A stretch of 62,502 nt of DNA from Alphaproteobacteria bacterium (GTDB taxonomy: Bacteria > Pseudomonadota > Alphaproteobacteria > Rhodobacterales > Rhodobacteraceae). Positions within the stretch are counted from its first letter, which is position 1; every line of letters begins with the position of its first letter. Both the position numbers and the translations under genes were made by a program. The notes under the pieces are model-generated. The model was given only the letters and a program-made list of their open reading frames with translations, had not been told where the DNA came from and ran no database searches. Of this stretch, positions 27,079-36,569 are shown piece after piece. The stretch spans positions 17,168 to 79,669 of the forward strand of contig JARFTV010000003.1 of assembly GCA_029289325.1 (NCBI GenBank), given 5' to 3'.

Positions 27079-28173
27079 ATGCAAAAGCTGATCAAGCAGG
27101 CCAGCCCGGCCATCGCCCCGGACGCGACGACCCGCCCGGCCACCCGACCGTGCGAGCCGGTGGCGAGCATCTCGGTGGTGGTGCCGATCTACAACGAGTT
27201 CGACAACATCAATCCGCTGCATGCGGAACTGTCCGCCGCGCTGGAGGCCATCGGAAAGCCCTACGAGATCATCTTTGTCGACGACGGCTCGACCGATGGC
27301 AGCCGCGACCGGCTGGAGGCCCTCGCCGCCACCGACAGGGCGGTGCGCATCCTCGAATTCCGCCGCAACTACGGCCAGACCGCCGCGATGAAAGCCGGAA
27401 TCGACCATGCCACGATGGAAGCCATCGTCACCATCGACGGCGACCGCCAGAACGACCCGGCCGATATCGCCCCCATGATCGCCGCGCTGGAAGAGGGGGC
27501 CGATCTGGTCCATGGCTGGCGCAAGCACCGCCAGGACGCGATGCTTAGCCGCAAGATCCCGTCCTGGCTGGCCAACCGCCTGATCTCGCGCATGACGGGC
27601 TTTCCGATCCGCGACTTGGGCTGCACGCTCAAGGTCATGCGGCGCAGCCTGCTCATGGAGATCGAGCTTTACGGCGACATGCACCGTTTCATCCCGATCC
27701 TGCTGCACGAGCGCGGCGCGCGCTGCCGCGAGATGGAAACCCACCACCGTCCGCGCGTGGCCGGCCAGACGAAATACGGCATCGGGCGCACGCTCAAGGT
27801 GCTGCTCGACCTGATGACGGTGAAATACCTTCTGGATTACGCGCGGCACCCGATGCGGTTGTTCGGGGGATTGGGGCTTGTGGCTTTGCTGGCGTCGTTC
27901 CTGTTCCTGGCCACGACCATCGGCATGAAGATCGCGATGGATTTCGACATGACCGGCAACCCGTTCCTTCTGGCCAGCGTGGTATCGGCGCTTGCGGCGC
28001 TGCAACTCCTCAGCCTTGGGATCATCGGTGAAATACTCGCGCGGCTGTATTATGGGCAGAGCGGTCGCAAATCCTACAGTGTCAGGCGGCTGGTGAATTT
28101 CGCCGATGACGGCACTGCGGGGGATGTGACCGGCGCCATTCCCGCGCCCTTTACGGGCCGTACATCCGCATGA
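27079..28173 (+). CDS. GT2 glycosyltransferase with C-terminal membrane helices (DPM1/ArnC-like)
   Basis: The product has 364 residues. The GT-A domain has ISVVVPIYNEFDNI, IIFVDDGSTDGS and IVTIDGDRQNDP (the metal-binding DGD), with HGWRKHRQDAMLSRKIPSWLANRLISRMTGFPIRDLGCTLKVMRR as acceptor region. Two TM helices end the protein (FGGLGLVALLASFLFLATTIG and FLLASVVSALAALQLLSLGIIGEIL). The family transfers a sugar to polyprenyl phosphate at the inner membrane. GGAG precedes the ATG at 27079. The stop overlaps the GT39 start (ATGA). Confidence 0.9.
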   Translation: MQKLIKQASPAIAPDATTRPATRPCEPVASISVVVPIYNEFDNINPLHAELSAALEAIGKPYEIIFVDDGSTDGSRDRLEALAATDRAVRILEFRRNYGQTAAMKAGIDHATMEAIVTIDGDRQNDPADIAPMIAALEEGADLVHGWRKHRQDAMLSRKIPSWLANRLISRMTGFPIRDLGCTLKVMRRSLLMEIELYGDMHRFIPILLHERGARCREMETHHRPRVAGQTKYGIGRTLKVLLDLMTVKYLLDYARHPMRLFGGLGLVALLASFLFLATTIGMKIAMDFDMTGNPFLLASVVSALAALQLLSLGIIGEILARLYYGQSGRKSYSVRRLVNFADDGTAGDVTGAIPAPFTGRTSA

Positions 28174-29744
28174 CGATGGTCGTCGATCGCCAGGAGATTG
28201 CAGCGGCGCTGCGACTGCGACGGGATATGGTTGTGCTTGCCGCCCTGTTGCTGCTGGCCGCGGGCATTCGTCTGTGGTGGCTGGACCAGCCGCTGATCGA
28301 TGCCTTCAGCTGGCGTCAGGCCAGCACCGCGATGATCGCAGAGAACATCCCGGTGAACGGCTGGAACATCTTCTTCCCCGAGGTGAACTGGACCGGACCC
28401 GGCCCGAGCTATCAGGGGCGGGAGTTCCAGATCTATACGCTGATCGTGGCGCTGGTGCAGGCCGTGACCGGAATGACCGATGCGGCCGGGCGGCTGGTCT
28501 CCACTTTGTTCGGGCTTCTGACCCTGTTTTCGCTGCATCGCATCACCGCGATGATCTGGACCACGGCCCATGCCCACGCCGCCGGTCTGGCCTATGCCCT
28601 GATGCCCGCGGCGGTGATGATCGACACCTCCTTCTTGCCGGATGCGACAATGCTGGCGCTGCTGACGCTGGGGGTCTTTCTCTATCTGCGCTATGCGGCG
28701 GGCGGGTCCGACCGGATGCTTGTCCTGGCCGCCGCGGCGTTCGGGCTTGGGGTCCTGGCGAAGCTGCCGGGGCTGGGGGTAGGACTGGTGATCGCCTATC
28801 TGGCGGGCCTCCTGTACCTGCGGGGCGACCGGCGTCGGCTGCTGCGCAGCCTTGCGGCCATGGTCATCGTTCTGGCCTTCATCATCGCCTACTATGCCTG
28901 GGCCATCCATCTGGGCAACAGCTATCCCCCCTATCACGTCGCCGGGTCGGGCTACATCTGGGACGAGGGCCTGCGCGCCTTCATGGCGAACGGATTCTTC
29001 CTGGACCGGACCTGGAAGATCGCGCAGGTCTGGTTCTACGGCTGGCCAATCCTGATTCTGGTGGGGATCGGGCTCTGGCTTCACCCGAGGCCGGCGGACG
29101 TGCTGGGCGACCGTGCTCTGATCTGGTGCCCGCTGCTATGGCTGGTGGCGGCGGCGACGGTCTATCTGCTTGCTGCGGGCGAAGTATCGGCGAACCCTTG
29201 GAACATGCACATCTTCAGCGTGCCGCTGGCGATCTTCGCGGGTCACGGTGCGCTGGTCCTGGTCCGTCTGGCCCGTCCCGCCCCCGCCGTGGTGGCGGGA
29301 ATGCGCATGGCTGGGCTTGTCGCCCTGATCGCGATCTTTGCGACCCTGCCGCTGGTGCAGTCGATGAAGGCCCCATTCTCCCGGAAGGCCCATGCCCTGG
29401 GACTAGAGCTTGCCGCCTTGCGGGCAGAGGGGGATCTGGTCATCGCCGTAAGCCCGGATGTGGGCGACCCCATCGCGATCTTCTACGCGGGCGCGCGCGG
29501 CTGGGTGTTTCCGCCCGGTGGCGGGTCGGAACCCTGGTCGATCTTCCGCGCGGATGACGCGGCTGCCATCGCCGACCTTGAACAGCTTCGCGCCGAAGGC
29601 GCGCGTTGGTTCGGCTTCACCACCGACGCGCGTGACGATCTTGGTCGGCTGTTCACCGAGCATCATGCCGGCTTCATCACCTGGCTTGACGCGCAGTTCG
29701 AGCGCGCGGCCGACACGGCGGATTATGTGATCTTCCGGCTCTAG
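28170..29744 (+). CDS. GT39/ArnT-family membrane glycosyltransferase
   Basis: The product has 524 residues and about ten TM segments. The first periplasmic loop carries the acidic residue and RQ pair typical of GT-C enzymes (QPLIDAFSWRQASTAMIAENI). The C-terminal 110 residues are soluble and periplasmic (LVIAVSPDVGDPIAIFYAGARGWVFPPGGG). GT39 enzymes take a sugar from a polyprenyl-phosphate donor and add it to lipid A or protein outside the membrane. The overlap with the GT2 gene suggests donor synthesis and transfer in one pathway. The acceptor is unknown. Confidence 0.85.
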   Translation: MTMVVDRQEIAAALRLRRDMVVLAALLLLAAGIRLWWLDQPLIDAFSWRQASTAMIAENIPVNGWNIFFPEVNWTGPGPSYQGREFQIYTLIVALVQAVTGMTDAAGRLVSTLFGLLTLFSLHRITAMIWTTAHAHAAGLAYALMPAAVMIDTSFLPDATMLALLTLGVFLYLRYAAGGSDRMLVLAAAAFGLGVLAKLPGLGVGLVIAYLAGLLYLRGDRRRLLRSLAAMVIVLAFIIAYYAWAIHLGNSYPPYHVAGSGYIWDEGLRAFMANGFFLDRTWKIAQVWFYGWPILILVGIGLWLHPRPADVLGDRALIWCPLLWLVAAATVYLLAAGEVSANPWNMHIFSVPLAIFAGHGALVLVRLARPAPAVVAGMRMAGLVALIAIFATLPLVQSMKAPFSRKAHALGLELAALRAEGDLVIAVSPDVGDPIAIFYAGARGWVFPPGGGSEPWSIFRADDAAAIADLEQLRAEGARWFGFTTDARDDLGRLFTEHHAGFITWLDAQFERAADTADYVIFRL

Positions 29745-29836
29745 CGGTGGATCTGCATCGGACAGGGACCTAAAAAAACAGGCATCCGGGACACGTCCGG
29801 GTTCTCTGTCTGGTCATCGTCCGGGCTGAGGGTCAT

Positions 29837-29912
29837 TGGTGGAGCAGAGGGGGATCGAACCCCTGACCTTATCATTGCGAACGATACGCTCTCCCAACTG
29901 AGCTACTGCCCC
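29837..29912 (-). tRNA. tRNA-Ala(CGC), CCA encoded
   Basis: On the minus strand a 76-nt cloverleaf begins GGGGCAGTAGCTCAG. The anticodon stem TATCG/TGATA includes one G-T pair, and the loop TTCGCAA gives anticodon CGC (Ala, codon GCG). The T-arm is AGGGGTTCGATCCCCCT and CCA is encoded. It is the second alanine tRNA in the window and serves the most GC-rich alanine codon. Confidence 0.93.
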
Positions 29913-29972
29913 AACGACCTGCGCGGTGTCTCGCGCATCGCGCAGCCGTTGTCAAGCGGCCGCGCGGCGGGA

Positions 29973-30416
29973 TCAGGCGATGTGCTGGCGGACGAAGGCC
30001 ACGATATCCGCGGCCGGACGCGCACCGGCAAGCCGGGCGACCTCACGACCGTTCCGATACAGAATCAGCGCCGGAATCCCGCGGATGCCGGCCCGGGCCG
30101 AGATCTGCGGATGATCCTCGGTGTTCAGCTTCATCAGCCGCACGTTGGGCGCCAGAGCCTTGGCGGCCTTGGCGAATTCCGGCGCCATCATCCGGCACGG
30201 GCCGCACCAGGGCGCCCAGTAGTCGACCAGCACCGGCAACCCGTCGCCCCGCGTCACCTTGTCATGGGTGGCCGCGTCCAGTTCGGCCACGCGGCCATCG
30301 GCCAGGGCCCCGCCACAGACCGCGCATTTCGGCCCCTCGGCCAGACGCGAGACCGGCACCCGGTTCGCCTGTCCGCAGCTTGGGCAGGTAAGTTTCAAAG
30401 CTTCGGCAACAGCCAT
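29973..30416 (-). CDS. trxC: Thioredoxin 2 (zinc-finger type)
   Basis: The product has 147 residues. It starts with an N-terminal zinc module (CPSCG and CAVCG), then a thioredoxin domain with active site WAPWCGPCRMMAPEF and the cis-proline loop GIRGIPALILYRNG. TrxC reduces protein disulfides in the cytoplasm and is usually induced by oxidative stress. I chose the ATG at 30416 because GAGGTG lies 6 bases upstream; a GTG at 30428 would add four residues. A palindromic site overlaps the leader. Confidence 0.92.
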   Translation of the reverse strand: MAVAEALKLTCPSCGQANRVPVSRLAEGPKCAVCGGALADGRVAELDAATHDKVTRGDGLPVLVDYWAPWCGPCRMMAPEFAKAAKALAPNVRLMKLNTEDHPQISARAGIRGIPALILYRNGREVARLAGARPAADIVAFVRQHIA

Positions 30417-30425
30417 CGCACACCT

Positions 30426-30451
30426 CACATCTTTTCAAATTTGAAGATGTG
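30426..30451 (-). promoter_or_regulatory. Nested palindrome in the trxC leader
   Basis: Outer arms CACATCTT/AAGATGTG enclose the perfect 12-bp palindrome TTCAAATTTGAA (30434-30445). It abuts the trxC ribosome-binding site. It could be a MarR/HxlR-type operator or a hairpin that masks the ribosome site. Confidence 0.45.
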
Positions 30452-30490
30452 CAGCACATGCCCCGGACGCAAGACCCCGAAGACGCGATC

Positions 30491-30808
30491 CTAAAGGAAA
30501 TCCTCTTCCTCGCCCGAGACGTCCACGCCCATCGCCTCGAGCCCGCTTTCGAGGTTCTCGGCCAGATGCGGCATCCCCATCAGGTAGTCGGCCGTGGGCG
30601 TCGTCGCCTCGGCCACGGCGGTCGCCACCGCCTCGGCGAAATCCTCGGGTTCAAAGGCACCGCGACCGACCCAGGCCACTGCCGTCAACTGCGCCTTCTC
30701 ATCATCGTTCAGCCCGTCGATGAAGGCGTGCAGTTCCGCCTGTCCGACCGAGGCCTCACGCGCAAGGAAGATCACATGCACCACCTTCTGCGGGCTGATC
30801 TCAAGCAT
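30491..30808 (-). CDS. DUF3775-like small acidic protein
   Basis: The product has 105 residues. The N-terminal SPQKVVHVIFLAREASVGQ segment and the following LHAFIDGLNDDEKAQLTAVAWVGRG match the DUF3775 pattern as I remember it. The C-terminus is acidic (SGEEEDFL). It is a cytoplasmic protein of unknown function. GGGAG precedes the start. It lies upstream of trxC on the same strand, but a palindrome separates them. Confidence 0.65.
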   Translation of the reverse strand: MLEISPQKVVHVIFLAREASVGQAELHAFIDGLNDDEKAQLTAVAWVGRGAFEPEDFAEAVATAVAEATTPTADYLMGMPHLAENLESGLEAMGVDVSGEEEDFL

Positions 30809-30870
30809 GTCTGTCTCCCTTCCTGCTTTCGCCTATGGTCGCCCAAGCCCGCGCCCGGCGCAAGCGGCCA

Positions 30871-31194
30871 TCAGCCCAGCAGCCAGACCGTCAGCCCGTG
30901 CGCGACCGCGCCCCCCAGCGTGGCCAGAACGACCGAGCGGCGCAGGACCCACAGCGCCAGCACGGCCAGCGTGCCCGCGGCAAGCGGCAGGAGCCGCGGC
31001 AGGTCAAGGCTGAGCGAGGGCAGGACCGCCGCCACGAAGAGCGTGGCAATCGCCGCCGGGCCGGTGGCCGACAGGAACCGCTCCAGCCAGCCGACCGTGG
31101 CCAGCCGGTCGGTCCGCGCAAGGATGGGCAGCGCACGGAAGGCCCAGTTGGCGGCTCCGGCCAGCAGCGCCACGGTCAGAAGGTCCAGGTTCAT
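30871..31194 (-). CDS. azlD: AzlD-type branched-chain amino acid exporter subunit
   Basis: The product has 107 residues and four hydrophobic segments, and belongs to the AzlD family. The conserved AANWAFRALPILARTDRL segment and the helix GPAAIATLFVAAVLP are present. It works with AzlC (next gene) to export branched-chain amino acids or analogues. Its start overlaps the azlC stop by 4 bases (ATGA). Confidence 0.88.
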   Translation of the reverse strand: MNLDLLTVALLAGAANWAFRALPILARTDRLATVGWLERFLSATGPAAIATLFVAAVLPSLSLDLPRLLPLAAGTLAVLALWVLRRSVVLATLGGAVAHGLTVWLLG

Positions 31195-31877
31195 CGCCGC
31201 ACTAGCCCCGCAACCGCCCCCGCCAGCATCCCCAGCAGGATGCCGCTTGTCGCGCTGATCGCCAGCGTCACCGCAACCGTGACCGCCCCGGCCACCGCGA
31301 CGACCGGCAGTTGCCGACGGCTCAGGATCGACAGAAGCAGCGCCAGGAACAGCGCAGGCAGCATGAAGCCCAGCCCCGCGCTGACCGCCGGCCAGCCCTC
31401 AAGCGCGCCGCCGCCCGCCACCGCGCCGACCAGCGTGCCCGAAAGCCAGCTGGCATAGGCGCCGAGCCCCAGCCCGAACATGTAGCCTTCCGAAAAGCGC
31501 TGCCCCCGCGCCAGCGCCCCCAGCGCCTGGCCGAAGACCTCATCGGTCAAGCCCCAGGCCCAGGCCCAGGCGTGCCGCTTGGACTGACCCGCCCCCGCCT
31601 CGCGCATCAGCGCCGGGCCATAAAGGACGTGCCGCAGGTTCATCGCGATCAGCGTGAAGGCCGAAACCAGCACCGGCGCACCCGAGGACAACAGCGCCAG
31701 CGCCAGGAACTGCGACGCCCCGGCATAGATCAGCAGCGACAGGGCAAAGGCCTCCAGCCCCGTGAAGCCCGCCTGGGTCGCCGCCACGCCGAAGGAAAAG
31801 GCGATCGGGAAATAGCCCATGGCAATCGGCAGGCTGGCGATCAATCCATCAAGAAAGGGGGGGCGGGTCCGCGTCAT
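31191..31877 (-). CDS. azlC: AzlC-type branched-chain amino acid exporter
   Basis: The product has 228 residues with six to seven TM segments. The family pattern is LPIAMGYFPIAFSFGVAATQAGFTGLEAFALSLLIYAGASQFLALALL, followed by MNLRHVLYGPALM and the LTDEVFGQAL segment. I chose the ATG at 31877 (MTRTRPPFLDG); longer frames only add basic residues. It forms a coupled pair with azlD. Confidence 0.9.
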   Translation of the reverse strand: MTRTRPPFLDGLIASLPIAMGYFPIAFSFGVAATQAGFTGLEAFALSLLIYAGASQFLALALLSSGAPVLVSAFTLIAMNLRHVLYGPALMREAGAGQSKRHAWAWAWGLTDEVFGQALGALARGQRFSEGYMFGLGLGAYASWLSGTLVGAVAGGGALEGWPAVSAGLGFMLPALFLALLLSILSRRQLPVVAVAGAVTVAVTLAISATSGILLGMLAGAVAGLVRR

Positions 31878-32038
31878 CCGGGCACGGCTAGCGCGGCGCG
31901 GCGTGGGGGTCAATGCCGCCCCGATGCGCAGGGCCGCCCGCATCCGCACGGTGGAGCGCTTGGCCCCCGAACTGCGTCCGGGGGCCAAATTCGTTCAGCA
32001 GAAGATCGGCCAGAATCCTTGCTTAAGGTGTCTGACTT

Positions 32039-34876
32039 TCATTCCGCCGCTTCGGCATAGGCCTCGACCGGCGGGCAGGTGCAGATCAGGTTCCGGTCGC
32101 CATAGACGTTGTCGACCCGGCCGACCGGCGGCCAGTACTTGTCCACCCGGAACGATCCCGGCGGGAAGCAGCCGGTTTCACGGCTGTATTTCCGGTCCCA
32201 CTCACCCACCAGTGCCGCCACCGTATGCGGGGCATGGCGCAGCGGAGAGTCCTCGGCCGCGATCTCGCCCTTCTCCACCGAGCGGATCTCCTCGCGGATC
32301 GACAGAAGCGCGGTGATGAAGCGGTCGATCTCGGCCTTGGTTTCAGATTCGGTGGGCTCCACCATCAGCGTGCCCGAAACCGGCCAGCTCATCGTCGGCG
32401 CATGGAACCCGTTGTCGATCAGGCGCTTGGCGATGTCGTCCACCGTCACGCCATGATCGGCGAAGGGCCGGGTGTCCAGGATGCACTCATGCGCGACGCG
32501 GCCCTTGTTCCCCATGAAGAGGATCGGATAGTGCCCCGACAACCGCGCCGCGATGTAGTTCGCGTTCAGGATCGCGACCCGCGTCGCCTGCGTCAGCCCC
32601 GGCCCGCCCATCATCAGGCAGTAGGCCCAACTGATCAGCAGGATGCTGGCCGACCCGTAAGGCGCCGCCGAAACCGCCCCCTCGCCGCCCTTCTCGGGGT
32701 CGCCGGGCAGATGCGGCGCGAGATGTGCCTTGACGCCGATCGGGCCCATGCCGGGACCACCACCGCCATGCGGGATGGCAAAGGTCTTGTGCAGGTTCAG
32801 GTGGCTGACATCCCCGCCGATCTCGCCGGGCTTCACCAGGCCGACCAGCGCGTTCATGTTCGCGCCGTCGATATAGACCTGCCCGCCGTGGTCATGGGTG
32901 ATCTGGCAGATCGTCCGCACGGTTTCCTCGAACACGCCATGCGTGGACGGATAGGTGATCATGCAGGCCGCGAGCCTGTCTCCCGCCGCCTCGGCCTTGG
33001 CGCGGAAGTCCTCGACATCCACGTCGCCATTGGCAGAGGCCTTCACCACGACGACCTCCATCCCCGCCATCTGCGCCGAGGCCGGGTTGGTCCCATGCGC
33101 CGAGGTCGGGATCAGGCAGACCGTGCGCTGGGTGTCGCCCCGGCTGCGGTGATAGGCGAGGATGGTCAGAAGCCCCGCATATTCGCCTTGCGCGCCCGAA
33201 TTCGGCTGCATCGAGAAGGCGTCATAGCCGGTGATCTCGCAGAGCTTCTCGCTCAGGTCATTGATCGCCTCATGATACCCCGCTGCCTGATCGCGCGGCG
33301 CGAAGGGATGCAAGGAGCCGAACTCGGGCCAGGTGATCGGCATCATCTCGGCCGCCGCGTTCAGCTTCATGGTGCAGGACCCCAGCGGGATCATCGCCCG
33401 GTCCAGCGCCAGGTCGCGGTCCGACAGGCGGCGCATGTAGCGCATCATCTCGGACTCGGCCCGGTTCATGTGGAAGACCGGGTGGGTCAGATAGTCACTG
33501 GTGCGCAGCATTTCCTCCGGGAAGCCCAGAGTCGCGCGGTGCGGCGGTACGCCGTCGATCCCGAAGGCACGCAGGACCTTGATCAGCACCCGCTCATCCG
33601 TGGTCTCGTCCAGGCTGATCCCGACGCGGTTCAGGCCGATCTTGCGGAAGTTCAGCCCCTCGTTCCGCGCGGCGGCAAGGATGCCCGCCTGCCCCACGCC
33701 CACCTCGACGGTGATCGTGTCGAAGAAGGCCTTGGGGTCCACCTTGGCCCCCGCCGCCTTCAGCGCGCGCGCCAGCCGCTGGGTCAGGAAATGCACCCGC
33801 TCGGCAATCGCGCGCAGGCCCTTCGGCCCGTGGAAGACGGCGTACATCGACGCCATCACCGCCAGCAGGGCCTGCGCCGTGCAGACGTTCGACGTGGCCT
33901 TCTCGCGCCGGATATGCTGCTCGCGGGTCTGAAGGCTCAGGCGATACGCCTTGCCGCCCTGCGCATCGATCGAGACGCCGACGATCCGCCCCGGCATCTG
34001 CCGCTTGTGGGCATCCTTCACCGCCATGAAGGCCGCATGCGGCCCGCCATAGCCCATCGGCACCCCGAAGCGCTGCGCCGAGCCGATGGCGATATCCGCC
34101 CCCATCGCGCCCGGCTCCTTCAACATGCACAAGGCCAGAAGGTCGGTCGCCATGATCGCGATGGCCCCCGCCGCATGGAGGCTGGCGATGCGCTGGGTAA
34201 AGTCGGTCACATGGCCGTAGCTGGACGGATACTGGAAGATCGCGCCAAACACCTTGGTGGGGTCAAGCTTGCGAACGTCATCCTCGATGATCTCGATCCC
34301 CAAGGGCAGCGCCCGGGTGCGGATCACCGCGATGGTCTGCGGATGGCAGAAACGGTCGACGAAGAAGGCCTTGGCCTTCGACTTCGCGACCCGTTCCGCC
34401 ATGGTCATGGCTTCCGCCGCCGCCGTCGCCTCGTCCAGCAGGCTCGCATTCGCCACGTCCAGGCCCGTCAGGTCGCAGACCATCGTCTGGAAGTTCAGCA
34501 GCGCCTCCAGCCGACCTTGCGCGATCTCGGGCTGATAGGGCGTATAGGCGGTGTACCAGGCCGGGTTCTCCAGGATGTTGCGCTGGATCGCCGGCGGCAG
34601 GACCGTGCCGTAATAGCCCTGCCCGATCAGGCTGGTCATCACGCGGTTCTTCGCGCCGACCTCCTTCATCCGGGCCAAGAGCTCATGCTCCGCCAGGGGT
34701 GCCCAGGTCAGCGGCTGCGCCTGGCGGATCGAGGGCGGCACGGTCTGGTCGATCAGCTCGTCCAGGCTGCGCACGCCAACGGCAGCCAGCATCTCTGCCA
34801 TCTCGATCGGAGAGGGGCCGATATGGCGCCGGTTGGCAAAGTCGTAAGGATTGTAGTCAGTAGGAGTGAAGGTCAT
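32039..34876 (-). CDS. gcvP: Glycine dehydrogenase (decarboxylating), P protein
   Basis: The product has 945 residues, the single-chain homodimeric form. It is the PLP-dependent first enzyme of the glycine cleavage system. The PLP lysine is in [25 protein letters not shown]. Other conserved parts are [15 protein letters not shown] at the N-terminus and [23 protein letters not shown] chose the ATG at 34876, which has GAGGTG 4 bases upstream. It is last in the gcvT-gcvH-gcvP order. Confidence 0.97.
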   Translation of the reverse strand: MTFTPTDYNPYDFANRRHIGPSPIEMAEMLAAVGVRSLDELIDQTVPPSIRQAQPLTWAPLAEHELLARMKEVGAKNRVMTSLIGQGYYGTVLPPAIQRNILENPAWYTAYTPYQPEIAQGRLEALLNFQTMVCDLTGLDVANASLLDEATAAAEAMTMAERVAKSKAKAFFVDRFCHPQTIAVIRTRALPLGIEIIEDDVRKLDPTKVFGAIFQYPSSYGHVTDFTQRIASLHAAGAIAIMATDLLALCMLKEPGAMGADIAIGSAQRFGVPMGYGGPHAAFMAVKDAHKRQMPGRIVGVSIDAQGGKAYRLSLQTREQHIRREKATSNVCTAQALLAVMASMYAVFHGPKGLRAIAERVHFLTQRLARALKAAGAKVDPKAFFDTITVEVGVGQAGILAAARNEGLNFRKIGLNRVGISLDETTDERVLIKVLRAFGIDGVPPHRATLGFPEEMLRTSDYLTHPVFHMNRAESEMMRYMRRLSDRDLALDRAMIPLGSCTMKLNAAAEMMPITWPEFGSLHPFAPRDQAAGYHEAINDLSEKLCEITGYDAFSMQPNSGAQGEYAGLLTILAYHRSRGDTQRTVCLIPTSAHGTNPASAQMAGMEVVVVKASANGDVDVEDFRAKAEAAGDRLAACMITYPSTHGVFEETVRTICQITHDHGGQVYIDGANMNALVGLVKPGEIGGDVSHLNLHKTFAIPHGGGGPGMGPIGVKAHLAPHLPGDPEKGGEGAVSAAPYGSASILLISWAYCLMMGGPGLTQATRVAILNANYIAARLSGHYPILFMGNKGRVAHECILDTRPFADHGVTVDDIAKRLIDNGFHAPTMSWPVSGTLMVEPTESETKAEIDRFITALLSIREEIRSVEKGEIAAEDSPLRHAPHTVAALVGEWDRKYSRETGCFPPGSFRVDKYWPPVGRVDNVYGDRNLICTCPPVEAYAEAAE

Positions 34877-34922
34877 GGGACACCTCAAATGGACTGGGTA
34901 AAGCGCCCGGCCCGAAGGCCCC

Positions 34923-34966
34923 AAAATCCTTGAGTAAGGATTTTGACAAATTTCTTCCTTAAGAAA
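34923..34966 (-). other. Two adjacent hairpins between gcvH and gcvP
   Basis: AAAATCCTT-GAGT-AAGGATTTT (34923-34944) is a perfect 9-bp stem. TTTCTT-CCTT-AAGAAA (34951-34966) follows. Both are AT-rich in a GC-rich genome and lie in the 111-base gap between the genes. They may act as an attenuator or mRNA-processing site that sets gcvP level relative to gcvTH. Confidence 0.6.
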
Positions 34967-34987
34967 CTTGGGGCGCGCGCAGGGAGG

Positions 34988-35347
34988 TCAGCCGATCAGG
35001 TCCTGGTATTCGTCCTCGTCCATGAACTGGTCGAGCACGCTCAGGTCGTCCACCTTCAGCTTGAAGAACCAGGCCGCGCCCGTCGGGTCCTCGTTCACAA
35101 GGCCGGGGTTGTCGACCAGCTTCTGGTTCACCGCCACGATCTCGCCGTCGATGGGGGCAAGGATGTCGGACGCCGCCTTGACGCTTTCGATCACGCAGAC
35201 CTCATCGCCCTCGGCCACCTGGGTCTCGGTCTCGGGCAGTTCCACGAAGACCACGTCGCCCAGCTGGGTCGCAGCGTGTTCGGTGATGCCGACGACGACA
35301 TGGTCACCCTCGACGCGCAGCCATTCATGTTCCTTGGTATACTTCAT
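34988..35347 (-). CDS. gcvH: Glycine cleavage system H protein
   Basis: The product has 119 residues. It is the lipoyl carrier shuttling the aminomethyl group between GcvP and GcvT. The lipoylated lysine is in VIESVKAASDI. The N-terminus KYTKEHEWLR is typical. GAGGAG precedes the start. It lies 10 bases after gcvT. Confidence 0.97.
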   Translation of the reverse strand: MKYTKEHEWLRVEGDHVVVGITEHAATQLGDVVFVELPETETQVAEGDEVCVIESVKAASDILAPIDGEIVAVNQKLVDNPGLVNEDPTGAAWFFKLKVDDLSVLDQFMDEDEYQDLIG

Positions 35348-35357
35348 CGCAGGCTCC

Positions 35358-36479
35358 TCAGCGCTTGTAGGTTGTGGGTTGGAAAGGCATCTCGGCCACG
35401 GTGACAGGCAGGCGCTTGCCGCGCACCTCGCCCATCAGCTGCGTGCCGACTTCGGCATGGGCACGGGCGACATAGCCCATCGCAATCGGCGCGTTGACCG
35501 AGGGTCCGAACCCGCCCGAGGTCACCCGCCCGACCGGCGTGCCATCCTCGGCGAAAAGCTCGACCCCCTCGCGCATCGGGGCCCGGCCCTCGGGGCGCAA
35601 TCCGACACGCAGCCGCTGCGGCCCTTCGGCCAGTTCCCGCAGGATTCGCGCCGCCCCAGGGAAGCCCCCTTCCCGCGCGCCCCCGGCCTTGCGCGCCTTC
35701 TGGATCGCCCAGACCAGGTTCGCCTCGACCGGGCTCGTGGTGGTGTCGATGTCATGGCCGTAAAGGCAGAGCCCCGCTTCAAGCCGCAGGCTGTCCCGCG
35801 CGCCAAGGCCGATGGGGGCGACGCCGGGTTGCGCCAGCAGCTTCCGGGCAAACCCTTCCGCCTGCGCCTCGGGGACCGAGACCTCGAAGCCGTCTTCGCC
35901 CGTGTAGCCCGACCGCGAGACCCAGATGTCCCCGATCACCCGGTGATCCATGAACCGCATCGCCGCCACGCCGGGCAGCACCGCCTCCAGCGCCGCCTCG
36001 GCCCCCGGCCCCTGCAACGCCAGAAGCGCGCGGTCCGTCACCGGTTCCACCGAAACCCCCGGCATCCCGGCGCTCATATGGGCAATATCCGCCGCCTTGC
36101 AGGCCGCGTTGACGACGACATACAGATGATCCCCCCGGTTGGTGAACATCAGGTCATCCAGGATTCCGCCAGATTCGTCGGTGAACAGCCCATAGCGCTG
36201 CCGCCCCTCGGCCAGCCCCAGCACATCCACCGGCATCAGCGCCTCGAAAGCCAGCTTCAGGTCGTCCATGCCGGCTTTCGGCCGCAGGATCACCTGCCCC
36301 ATGTGGCTGACGTCAAACAGGCCCGCTGCCGCGCGTGTGTGCAGATGTTCCTTCAGCACCCCCTCGGGGTACTGCACCGGCATCCGGTAGCCCGCAAAGG
36401 GCACCATCTTGCCGCCCAGTTCCTCATGCAGGGACTCCAGCCCCAGATGCAGAAGCTCCGGCTCTTCCAGGTCAGCCAT
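35358..36479 (-). CDS. gcvT: Glycine cleavage system T protein (aminomethyltransferase)
   Basis: The product has 373 residues. It transfers the methylene group from H protein to tetrahydrofolate and releases ammonia. The N-terminal ELGGKMVPFAGYRMPVQYPEGVLKEHLHTR and GLFDVSHMGQV segments and the C-terminal GRVTSGGFGPSVNAPIAMGYV segment are typical. Start set at the ATG at 36479, with GGAGG 5 bases upstream. It is the first gene of the operon and lies behind a tandem glycine riboswitch. Confidence 0.96.
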   Translation of the reverse strand: MADLEEPELLHLGLESLHEELGGKMVPFAGYRMPVQYPEGVLKEHLHTRAAAGLFDVSHMGQVILRPKAGMDDLKLAFEALMPVDVLGLAEGRQRYGLFTDESGGILDDLMFTNRGDHLYVVVNAACKAADIAHMSAGMPGVSVEPVTDRALLALQGPGAEAALEAVLPGVAAMRFMDHRVIGDIWVSRSGYTGEDGFEVSVPEAQAEGFARKLLAQPGVAPIGLGARDSLRLEAGLCLYGHDIDTTTSPVEANLVWAIQKARKAGGAREGGFPGAARILRELAEGPQRLRVGLRPEGRAPMREGVELFAEDGTPVGRVTSGGFGPSVNAPIAMGYVARAHAEVGTQLMGEVRGKRLPVTVAEMPFQPTTYKR

Positions 36480-36569
36480 TGCTGCCTCCCTTCTTGGCCG
36501 GAAAACGCACCGGCACCGTCGGGCGGGCCAATCCCCACCCTGCGATGCCCCCTCTGTCCCTGCGCCCCC

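Noticed and set aside
32225-34933. A 902-residue + strand frame
   Set aside because: Antisense to gcvP, with no recognisable domain.
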